Source: Agapanthus africanus (lineage: Eukaryota > Streptophyta > Magnoliopsida > Asparagales > Amaryllidaceae). Taken from it: a stretch of 64,000 nt of DNA. This document shows, piece after piece, positions 55,581-64,000 of this stretch. Within the stretch, counting starts at the first letter, position 1. Each line of letters opens with the position of its first letter. The position numbers were made by a program, and so were the translations under genes. Below the pieces are notes generated by a model. It made no database searches. It was not told where the DNA came from and saw nothing but the letters and a program-made list of their open reading frames with translations. The stretch covers positions 380,269,582 to 380,333,581 of the forward strand of contig CM057337.1 of NCBI GenBank assembly GCA_030015575.1, given 5' to 3'.

Positions 55581-57801
55581 TGTTAGTTGTATGTATGCCC
55601 TAGAGGCCAGTATTGTACAGATGATGTATATTATATTGGATGCTTGGACGTATATAGAGATGACTTTCTTGCTCGATATGATAGTATGCTATCTGGTTAC
55701 TCTTTATCTTAACATGTACACTTGTCTCTTTAAACTGTCGTATAGTTACATGTTGATAAAGCCCTTAGGATGTGTACTTGACTACCTGGACTATGATGCA
55801 GATCATACTAGTGGGGACATGGTAGTCCATAAGTACATCCTTCAAGGTCCCTAGTCGTGGGTGTATCAAGACAGGGCATCGATATACCAGTGTAGACTAG
55901 CTTATACGCTTCTCGACCCATGAGATGGGCGATGGATGATCCCATATCCATTGGTGTTTGACATCAGAGATGGTGTACGGGTGCTCAGTGGAGACTGGGT
56001 ACACTGGACGGACTCGCCGAGAACTCTCAGATGGTATTATACCTCACGTCAGATGGCAGTTCTCAGGTGACACTTGTACAGGTTAGTCTGTAGACCCGAG
56101 ATCGACATAGAGTCTTGTGTGATTCCCACTGTGCTTTGATCTCCACCTTACCACGTCCATGAGGGCGTGCAAAACGGTGGTCTTTGGGTACAGTCCCGAG
56201 TCACATGGAGGCAATGAGCGATAGGAGGGGTTTCGTCTCTCCCGGTATTGGGGGTTGATGTTGCGCTGTGCTCGATTAGCTGTAACAGGGAAGTCCCTGG
56301 CCAGGGCTGATCAGAGATTTGCTGGTAAGTGTTACCAGTAGTTTCTCGACCCGTTATGAGCCTCACATCGGCACGACTTATCGGTTACTGGGGTCTGACG
56401 TTTACCACCCCTAGACTTGATATGCGACATATCAGACGAACAGACCGGACTGTACGGTAAGTGTTACTGATTGGATTCACAGGAGTATGAGCGGGCTAGC
56501 TCGTCGATCTTCTGATCGCTCAATACCCGGGTGGACGTTACGTTTAGCAGACCGCTTGCGGCTTGTGGGTGATTGATATGATCATCATCTGCTACCGGCG
56601 TATTGACGAGTCTTTAGAGTCCTACACAGAGGTTTCCTGGCTCAAGCGAAACGAGATAGGAGCGCATATGAGATATGTGCAGGACCGAGAATAATGCGTG
56701 TATGTGATACCGTATTCCATTCTCGCGATGAATGTTTCGATTGGTTGTATGCGATATAACCTAGTTATCGAATCATTGATTCGATAAATCGATACATTGT
56801 ATACTAGTCGGTTATGTGCGACATGACCGGATCATTGAATCAAGTGTTGATTTAATGATTTAATGTATAATTATATATTTGATATATTACTTTGCATTAA
56901 CTAGTATTGGTTCACTTTAAAGGGATTTTCTCACTTGTATAGCACATTGTATATGTGATATATTTTGTGTGCTCTTGATTGTATCATGTTTGATGATACA
57001 TTCTCACTTGGATTTGTGTAAAGACTTAAACCATGTTTAGTGAATGGTTAGGGTTTCATATTTTCAATTGATTATTTATCTTTTCCTTTTTGAGAAAAAG
57101 ATAATAGAAAACAAAATGGTTTCTTTTATCATGAAGCTTGTTGAAGCTTCATGAAGCTTTGACCAAGTAACCACTTTGTCTTCTTCTCCTAACCCTAACC
57201 ACTCATCTAAACTATAGTTAACTCTCTACACTTGACCATGGTTAGAAGATGATAAGTATTGATTTTATTATTCTTTTTAAACAACACTTATCATATTCTT
57301 TCTTCATCTTCTCCTTCTTCTTCAAGAAAGAAAACTAGACTCCATAAATGGCATCTTGAGTTCTAAAGTGAGAAATACAATTCTAAAGTGAACCCACCTC
57401 CTATTTCTTCATCCTCTACCTCTTGCCAAGTGGTTTAGGGTGTTTTCTTCACAAGTTTCACAACTTGGTGAAGTTGGAGCTTGATCTTGTGCAACTTCGA
57501 CGTAGATCATCTTCGGCATCGTAGCCGATGACTTGTCCGCTTATTTCTCCGATGAAGCCGATGCGAGAGTCCCTGATCCGAGATAGACAGCGAGGGGACA
57601 ACTACGAGGAGCTAAGGAAGTGGATAATCGGATCTACAAAGGTTGTAGCTTTCTTCTTTTAGTTAAGATGTTAACTAGTTTATTGTTTCGCCTAAAATTC
57701 TAGTTAACGATCCGTATTAGGGTTACTCGGCACCCATAAAAATTGAAATTGGCATGGTTGATGCCTTGTGAGACTTCATTAGCGTGCCTAGGAACCCTCC
57801 A
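55581..57801 (+). repeat. Cop-E 3' LTR, 2221 bp
   Basis: Same length as the 5' LTR with only substitutions between them; followed by the GTTTT duplication at 57802-57806. Confidence 0.93.
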
Positions 57802-58701
57802 GTTTTGAGCTAAATCTTCTAGGTATTTCCAAGCTTCACCATCATCTTTATATATGAATTGGCAACGACACATGGTTTTAAGCATCTGTCTAGTAGTGAG
57901 ATCAATACCCTCATAGAGAATTCGACACAAATCCCATCTAGAGATTCCGTGAGGGCATTGTAAAAGAAGATCCTTGAACCGTTCAAAGCATTTCCAGAAT
58001 GGTTCATTGTGAAGTTGGGTGATTTTGAAGATTTCGCTCCGAACTCGGCTGGTCTTATGATTGGAATAAAATTTCTTAAGGAATGCTGCAACAAATTCAA
58101 CCCATTTTGAAATAGAATGTACGGTTGTATTTTAAAGCCACTTTTCGGCTAAATCGCACAATGTGAATGGGAGAAAACGTAGACGCAGAGCATCCAAAGA
58201 CAGTTGTGACGTTCCAATCATTGCGCATACGTTTTCAAATTTGGAGATAAAAATATATGCGTCTTCAGACTCAAGACCGTGAAATTTGGGTAAAAGTTTG
58301 ATGAATTGGGGGTTGATTTCGAAATTGTCCCCATTGGCAGGTGGTATAGAAAGACTGGTGGGAAGGGGAACACGTGAAGGATAGCATCTCTCTTGGAGAG
58401 AAATGCGTGGAGGATTCTGCGCACCTGCGGGCGGTAGCAGAGTGGTGTAAAAGTTTGATGGAAATCCGTCCATCGCGGTCGTGGTGGGTGGTGGGAAAAA
58501 GAAAATGTAGAAATACCGAGTTTGGAGTCGATGAGGGAACGCGGACAAGACGGGCACTAGAATCCCGTGTCCAGCCGAGCTTGCACTAAAGGGTTTCGCA
58601 CAAGTGGCAGCGTTAAGATAATAAGGAAAAGATAAGTTGGTGTTTGTTTTGAAAAAGATACGGATTTTTTGAAAAAAATGCAAATAAAAAACAATGCACA
58701 A
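57802..58701 (-). pseudogene. Ath-A gag N-terminal part (decayed)
   Basis: Minus-strand gag aligned with the Ath-B gag: PPANGDNFEI, LPKFHGLESEDAYIF, FTLCDLAEKWL, then, after an in-frame TAA at 58132-58134, VEFVAAFLKKFY, PFWKCFERFKDLLLQCP, ILYEG and YLEDLAQ. This is the Retrotrans_gag capsid region of Athila/Tat-type elements. The beginning is damaged: the segment matching the Ath-B start is frameshifted near 58500-58600, so no single start can be defended. The right-to-left reading continues into 47198 after removal of Cop-E. It once encoded the structural protein of the element particle; it cannot now. Confidence 0.87.
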
Positions 58702-59540
58702 GCAACTCTAAAATCTAGTGGTCACCTAAGTCAAGTCTCTAGACCGCTCCTAACTGGCAGACGACAAGTCGCAAGATCAATCCTCTACTGCCTCTTTGTC
58801 CCTCCTGTGGCCAGGTAAGTGCCAGGTAAGTAGGAGGTTCTCCACTACGTAAGTAGTGGGCCTAATTAAGTAACCACTTGCCTTAGACACACTTGCCTTA
58901 AACACTACAAAAGAAACGCGGATAAGAAATAGATTACCCACGACCTTCTCCTGTCCTAAGTGAGCGCGACGGTCCTTAGAGTCATGTCTATATAATTTTT
59001 AGTTAATGAGGGTAATGCAGATGCAGTTTTGTGATTTTCGGGGCTTAGGAAGGGTAATGAACTCCCCACCTAATCTGAATTTGGTCTTTGCCCTTTAATT
59101 TCCGTATTAAAAATGCAAACAACCAAGATCAAACACGCACAATTTTTATTTTTGCGGCGTTGCGAATTTTTGCAAAGAAACCTGCAGAAATTGGTTAATG
59201 GAGCAGATAGAGAAAGAGATAAGAAAGTCAGAGAGGACCTGAGAACTTTTGGTGCAGCGAAGCCTTAGCCACGCCGCGGAACGGCTGCAATGAGCGTTTT
59301 ATACCGTGGAAGCGCGGTCTGTTATCAAGATCACTGCACAAAAATTCTTGCAGCAGCTCCTGTTCACTTCCTAAGCTCTGTGGAACATTCAGAAAAATTG
59401 TCCACTTGCTCCACAGATTCCAGATTTCCTCGCAACAAATCACAACAAATCGTTTAGTGTTTGTGCGAATTTTGATCTAAAATTTTTGATGGAATAAATT
59501 TTTTGACTCAAATTTCAAAAACGAACAAATTAGCAGACGA
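58702..59540 (-). other. Ath-A leader, noncoding
   Basis: Between primer site and gag. Words such as GTGGCCAG, AGTGGTTACTT and CACTTAGGACAG (minus strand) have relatives in the Ath-B leader (61900-62340). The ORF at 59228-59443 has no recognisable domain. Confidence 0.65.
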
Positions 59541-59558
59541 TCCCCGGCAACGGTGCCA
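59541..59558 (-). promoter_or_regulatory. Ath-A primer-binding site (tRNA-Asp)
   Basis: Minus strand TGGCACCGTTGCCGGGGA, two bases inside the LTR; one mismatch to the usual Athila/Tat tRNA-Asp site. Confidence 0.88.
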
Positions 59559-60623
59559 TTTGATTGAATGATTCTCGGTGTGTAGGTAGAAAATGTATAG
59601 AAATCACAACCGAAGAAATTTGTAAATCGTAATCAATAAGGGTGTCAATTGTAGGTTCGTTAGCGAGTGCGGATCGTCCACAGGGAAAGTGAGATTTGAT
59701 CGTATTTGTTTTAGTTGAATTGAAAATTAAAAGATAAAAGAAAAGAGAATTCGATTCAAGATTTAAAAGTGAATTTCAAGAATTATCAAAATCTCGATCT
59801 AATATCAAGAATACTCAAAATCAAGAATCAAGAATCATCCAATTGAGTTAGTTATCAAGATTTGTAATGAGGCTCATAGGAATCGATCGAATCGATAGTG
59901 AAGATGAAGACTTGTGATTACGTATTCTTATCCTTTGATGATTTGTTACTAGATCGATGACGATCAACGAGAATTAGGGATCTCTTGTGGAAACTAGGGT
60001 TTCATCATCTATCCCTTGTCCTTTCGTTGATTTTCATTCACATTCTAGCCTCTAGGAAATTCAAACATCGATCGTTGATCACTAATTAAGAGCGAAAACA
60101 TTCAAGAAAGGATCTCGCTCGAAACTAGGTCGTCGATGATTCAATTTACTAGAGTTTACAAAACTCATAGAACATAAGAATCGTACAAGAATCTAATCAT
60201 CATCAACAATCAATTTTCTCGATTCCTCCACGAGCGGAGTTTTTACTCAAGCATCATAACAAAGAAAACAATCAAGAATTGAGATCTCATCATAATGGTC
60301 AAATATAAAGAAAAGCAAGATTAAGAAATTTCACCTTTTATTATTCAACAATTCCGTTACAATTCACTGAAGAACTACAAGAATTGAGTAAAGAACTCGA
60401 TCGTCGAATTAGCTTCGCATCGTTTCCTTGAGTCGCGGATCGTCTTGAATCACTTGCTCGGTTGAAGATCGGCGTCGCTTATAAAAGGGTGAAGGCTTCT
60501 TACTTGAATTGTACTCGGAGATCTTGAATTGATCAAATTGTGTCACTCAGTTTTATTTGGATCTACAATTTTCCCTCCACTTTTAACAACTATTCAACAA
60601 TCTTGGGAGTGAAGCCTTAGGGT

Positions 60624-60635
60624 CCTTTTTATAGC
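60624..60635 (-). promoter_or_regulatory. Ath-A 5' LTR TATA box
   Basis: Minus strand GCTATAAAAAGG. Confidence 0.65.
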
Positions 60636-60933
60636 TTTGATTAGGATTAGCTTCCTTTAGAAGCTAGGTTAGGATTAGCTTCACTTGTAAGCTTGATTGT
60701 TAGGAAGAAGTTTCTAGAATTAGTTAGTTAGAGCTAGCTTCTTTAATAAGCTTGGAGGTTAGGAAAAAGCTTCTAGGCTTAGGTAGTTAAGTGGCTTGCT
60801 TAAGAAGCTTGGAAGTGTTTAGCTTGTACAAAAAGCTTTGCTGTTCGGACAGAAGCTTCTGGTGTTCTCTGGAATTTGGAGTGGCTTAAATGAGTGTGGC
60901 CCTTGAAAGGAGAAACCTGACATGAAGAATTGC

Positions 60934-60952
60934 TGACGTCATCACCACGTGG
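60934..60952 (-). promoter_or_regulatory. ACGT-core cluster: TGACGTCA and G-box
   Basis: TGACGTCA (60934-60941) and CCACGTGG (60945-60952) are known plant bZIP/bHLH target words, about 300 bp upstream of TATA. The 3' LTR keeps the first but has lost the G-box (CCACTTGG). Confidence 0.5.
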
Positions 60953-61395
60953 CCGCGGATCCGCCGCGGGAAGGCCCTTCTAGCCGCGGATCCGCGGCCC
61001 TTTGGTTGCCTCTGTGCATGGAATTTCCTGTAATGCTTGGTGCTGACTGTAGGTGTATTTTCTGATGTGTGGATTATTATAATTCTCTCTAGGTCACTGC
61101 CAGATCTCAAGTCTTGGACTTGGCGTATTTTTATCGGCACTTTTGACAGTTTTGGCTCTTTTCCTGGAATTTCCTGCACAGATTCTCGAGACAAGTGTTG
61201 CGCCACACAAAGATAATGCGTGAAATGATAAACACTCAATTTCCCTCAATGTGCCGGTTAAAATACATAACACAAGTTATTTGGTATTTTACAGTCAATT
61301 TGCTAATATGTGCTATATTCATACCGAACACCTTTAGATGATTGCAAATGGTAGGGAAATTGATGTGTTAAAAATGCAATATTTTTGACTGATCA

Positions 61396-62565
61396 GGCGC
61401 CTTTGCCGGGGATGGCGTAATTATTTTCTTTTTGTAATTTCGGGTTAATATAAAATCATAAAAATCATAAAAATTGAACAAATAAAAAATTATAAAAAAT
61501 TTATCATCTTGTTATTCTTTGAAGGGTGTTTCGTTTGAATTGTGCAGGATCGACGAGCGAATTCAGATTTGGAAAAATCCAGAGAACAAAACTGAAAACA
61601 GTAGATCTGAACAACAGAGGGGTACCACAACAGAGCAACAGAAGAAGTTTGGTGGCCTGATCCTTCGTTTTGACCGCGTTTCCGCCGACAGAAGCTACAT
61701 TTCACCGCGGATCTTCCGCTCTCTGCTGACGTCAGCACGAGAAAATCTCTCTGTAAGCTTTCTTTTCTTCTCTGTAACCCCCTTATCTCCTCTGAAAATT
61801 TTTCCTCCAGCGTTCTTTGAGCAAAAACTTCTCCCCTTCTCCAATAACTTGATCTTATGCAGGATTCATTGCGACGCAAAATAAAAAATTTGTTTGCAAA
61901 TGTTTTATTGTGTTTACTGCTTTGCATATTTAAAATTGACTTTAAGGGGCTTTTACAGCAATCCAGATTGGGTGGGGATTTCATTACCCTTCCTAAGACC
62001 CCAAAAATCACATAAAACATATTGCATTAACCATCGAGTTAAATCAAAAAATATTAGACTCAGCCTTAAGGACTGTCGTGCTCAATAGGACAAAGGAATA
62101 GTTGTAGGCATCGATCATTTATCTAAACTAGACTTTATGGTGCCTAGGCTAGATAGGTGGGGAAAGGTAACTTTAAAAGGCCCGTCTCACGGTGATTCGT
62201 GAGCGGATCCCTCATTTCTCTACTTGTGATTATCTGGCCACAATTGGCGGTGAAGAGGCGATTTGAGGTCCTTACAATTTGCCTTTTGGAATAGTTAGGA
62301 GCAGTCTAGATGACCTAGGTGACCCTAGATCTAGGCTTGATTGTGCATTTTGTGATTGATTGAACGTGTGTCTAAGCCTTTATTGAAAATCTTTTTGCAA
62401 AAAGCTCCTTATATAAAAAAAAACACAAAAGAAATTTTTTATAAAAACTTATCACTTGTCGCTAAGAAATCCATTGCACCCCACTTGCACCAATTTCCTT
62501 CCATTGACGTTTTCTTATCCCTACCTTCTGTTTTTCACCTTTTGACTACACTACCTCTTTAGTGT
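61396..62565 (+). other. Ath-B leader with right part of primer site
   Basis: Begins with GGCGC (Ath-A target duplication, 61396-61400) and the rest of the primer site (CTTTGCCGGGGA). A GC-rich pair of motifs and the palindrome GCTGACGTCAGC (61725-61736) follow near 61671-61736. ORFs on both strands around 61490-62020 have no recognisable domain. The remainder is AT-rich leader. Confidence 0.75.
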
Positions 62566-64000
62566 ATGTCCGGTTGGACTAGGGACACTAGTTCCCGTTC
62601 AGTCCGTGTCTCGTTAGTACCGACTGACGACGCTTTCGACTCCGAAGTCGAAATTCCTTCCACTTCTTTACCTTCACCTTCATATTCTTCGTCTTCTAAG
62701 GAGATGTCGGGATTTGATCCTAACAACCCCTTACTCGCGGGACTGATTCCACCTCCACTAGGTGCGAATAGCCCACAACACCCACCTGTTGAAGCGCCCC
62801 AACGAATCGCGCTCCAGGATCTTTTCTACCCTATCCGCACAGCTTTACCAACTTGTCTTTCACTTCCACCGGCTAATGGGGATAACTTTGAGATCAAACC
62901 CCACTTCTTCAATATATTGCCCAAATTTCACGGGCTGGAATCCGAAGATGCCTACATCTTCATAAACAAATTCAAGAATGTTTGCGCAATGATGAAGACA
63001 ACACAACTTTCTGATGATGCTATAAGGTTACGTGTCATTCCATTCACCTTATGTGACCTAGCCGAGAAATGGTTATATAGCACAGCATCACACTCGATAA
63101 AAAATTGGGAAGAGTTTGTTAAAACTTTTCTAAAAAAGTTTTACCCACATCATAAGACCGCGAGAATTCGCAATGAGATTATTCAATTTTCCCAGCTTCC
63201 TTCCGAACCTTTTTGGAAGTGTTTTGAAAGATTTAAAGACCTACTTGTTCAATGCCCTCACCACGGTATCGAGAATTGGCAACTTTGCTAAACTTTATAC
63301 GAAGGATTGAACCCAGCAACTAAGCAGTTGTTGGAAACCATTTGTCAAGCTCACTTTCTTACAAAATCAAGCGAGGAAGCTTGGCAGTTTCTCGACGATC
63401 TTGCTGAACAAACTCTTCAGTGGGAAAGCACTAAGACTACCTCATCTACTTCATCAGGTCTGTCTAGGGCAGGCATACATCAACTCGACATGTCGATTGC
63501 AATGAAGGCCGAAATGGCCGCACTTACGAAAAAGATAGAAGCAATTGAGACCAAATTCTCATCGCCTTCTCCTGCCCCTGCTTTACCCCTACGCACTGTT
63601 TGCGCTTGTTGTTCAGATCCATCCCATCTTACTGAAGAGTGTCCTTACAATCTACCTGTTCAAGGATAAGATCAAGTTAATGCTGCCTTTCAGCGAAGAC
63701 AAAGAAATGATCCATACTCTTCGACTTATAATCCTGGTTGGTGGAGCCACCCAAATTTTTCTTGGAATCAAAATCAACAATTCCAAGACAATAACAACTT
63801 TGAAAGGCCTCCTTCTCCACAACAACAAGCACCTCAACAAACTCAATACCGGCAACCTTTCCAACCACAACCTTACCCAAACCAAATGAATAATTTTGTA
63901 CCCAACAACTCTTATCCTCAAAACAATTTGGTTCAACCAAATGATGATAAGGTTTTCTCGCTAGAACGAAGTCTAGATGCATTTTTAAAACAATTTACAC
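62566..64000 (+). pseudogene. Ath-B gag (two in-frame stops, runs off window)
   Basis: Structural Gag of a Ty3/gypsy Athila/Tat-type element. From the ATG at 62566: a Ser/Pro-rich N-terminus (a second Met in MSGFDPNN could also start it), then the capsid-type Retrotrans_gag region (ANGDNFEIKP, LPKFHGLESEDAYIF, LCDLAEKWL, FLKKFYPHHKTARIRNEI, ERFKDLLVQCPHHG). An in-frame TAA at about 63289 breaks it before LYEGLNP. The same frame continues (TLQWES, a predicted helix rich in Lys/Glu) to a canonical CX2CX4HX4C zinc knuckle (CACCSDPSHLTEEC, 63600-63641), a second stop at 63667-63669, and then an Asn/Gln/Pro-rich tail containing NPGWWSHPNFSW, a usual Athila/Tat Gag tail motif. It leaves the window at 64000. 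Better preserved than the Ath-A gag. Confidence 0.88.

Larger units (their letters stand above)
47199..57801 (+). mobile_element. Cop-E: complete Angela-like copia element without gag
   Basis: 10,603 bp, plus strand, GTTTT duplications, two LTRs of exactly 2221 bp (47199-49419 and 55581-57801) with about 30 mismatches by eye (about 1.4 percent). Primer site 49421-49433 and polypurine tract 55568-55579 are intact. Pol has protease, integrase, RT and RNase H in copia order with one single-base frameshift near 54434. A 2.9 kb noncoding leader lies where gag should be. The lineage call (Angela/BARE) rests on LTR start, long LTRs and pol motifs. Confidence 0.92.
30654..61395 (-). mobile_element. 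Ath-A: Athila/Tat-like gypsy element with two nested insertions
   Basis: Minus-strand Ty3/gypsy element bounded by GGCGC on both sides (30649-30653 and 61396-61400). 5' LTR 59561-61395, tRNA-Asp primer site 59541-59558, leader, gag-protease, noncoding 3' region, polypurine tract 32500-32517, 3' LTR 30654-32499. Removing LARD-B and Cop-E leaves about 5.4 kb internal and about 9.1 kb total. No RT, RNase H or integrase is present, so it is a gag-protease non-autonomous derivative. The LTRs differ at roughly 60 of 1840 positions by eye (about 3 percent), more than in either nested element, as the nesting order requires. Confidence 0.9.
59561..61395 (-). repeat. Ath-A 5' LTR, 1835 bp
   Basis: Left end TGATTGAATG, right end GACTGATCA. 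U5-like box 59628-59689, TATA 60624-60635, AAGCTT-rich repeats 60640-60830, TGACGTCA 60934-60941, G-box CCACGTGG 60945-60952 and a GC-rich inverted repeat to about 61000. Confidence 0.9.
28982..64000 (+). mobile_element. Ath-B: Athila/Tat-like gypsy element, split by Ath-A
   Basis: Plus-strand Ty3/gypsy element. The 5' LTR is 28982-30645. The primer site starts at 30648 (TGGCGC) and is broken after six bases by Ath-A; it resumes at 61396 (GGCGC duplicate, then CTTTGCCGGGGA). Leader and gag follow to the window end. The uninterrupted primer site is complementary to tRNA-Asp with small differences. Its left target duplication would be TCACT (28977-28981), but the right end is outside the window. 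Confidence 0.85.

Noticed and set aside
58374..58589. ORF antisense to the Ath-A gag
   Set aside because: Shadow of gag on the opposite strand.
59561..61395. This LTR read as the 5' LTR of the rightward element at 61396-64000
   Set aside because: The adjoining GGCGC is a target duplication matching 30649-30653. The LTR matches 30654-32499 and its true primer site is on the left, in minus orientation.
61490..62020. 176-codon minus-strand ORF in the Ath-B leader
   Set aside because: Opposite to element transcription, overlaps another ORF, no recognisable domain.
1..64000. Host genes, CRISPR arrays, rRNA, organelle DNA, integrated pararetrovirus
   Set aside because: No supporting motif found. 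All coding similarity is to Ty1/copia, Ty3/gypsy or an RTE-LINE tail, and no movement-protein or coat-protein motif was seen.

Overview
This window is plant nuclear DNA made almost wholly of LTR retrotransposons nested in one another, as in heterochromatin of a large angiosperm genome. I find no host protein gene, rRNA, tRNA gene or CRISPR array. The plant assignment rests on Angela/BARE-like Ty1/copia elements (iMet primer site, LTRs starting TGTTAG with CCCTAGAGGC), Athila/Tat-like Ty3/gypsy elements (tRNA-Asp primer site), LARD-type elements with 4 kb LTRs, and a tRNA-headed SINE with a TTG tail. I cannot name the species.

Layout, with working names. 1-470: decayed copia RT/RNase H, cut by an Athila/Tat LTR fragment (471-1457). 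1458-10783: LARD-A (minus), left LTR truncated. 10784-15552: Cop-A (minus), leader plus 5' LTR. 15553-17883: Cop-B pol relic (plus), broken in RNase H by Cop-C (17884-25964), itself broken in RNase H by Cop-D (25965-28981). Cop-D is cut by Ath-B, whose 5' LTR is 28982-30645 and whose gag resumes at 61396 and leaves the window. Ath-A (30654-61395, minus) sits inside the primer-binding site of Ath-B with GGCGC target duplications. Ath-A in turn holds two younger insertions in its gag: LARD-B (36096-47118, minus, CATTA duplications) and Cop-E (47199-57801, plus, GTTTT duplications). Removing both rejoins the Ath-A gag reading frame exactly.

None of the elements looks autonomous. The copia copies whose leader can be read to pol (Cop-C, Cop-E) carry protease, integrase, RT and RNase H but no gag; a noncoding leader of about 2.6-2.9 kb occupies its place. 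Ath-A has gag and protease but no RT or integrase. The LARDs have no recognisable coding sequence. All would need proteins supplied in trans.

The most notable signals are RNA- or DNA-level modules. A leader block of about 240 bp is shared by the copia and LARD elements. A run of three hairpins in the copia leader has stems that co-vary between copies. A GC-rich inverted repeat followed by TGACGTCA recurs, in sense orientation, in gypsy LTR, gypsy leader and copia leader. The LARD internal domain holds an array of GTGCA/TGCAC mini-palindromes, and the LARD LTR holds a co-varying hairpin. These are plausible packaging, dimerisation or regulatory elements of non-autonomous retrotransposons.
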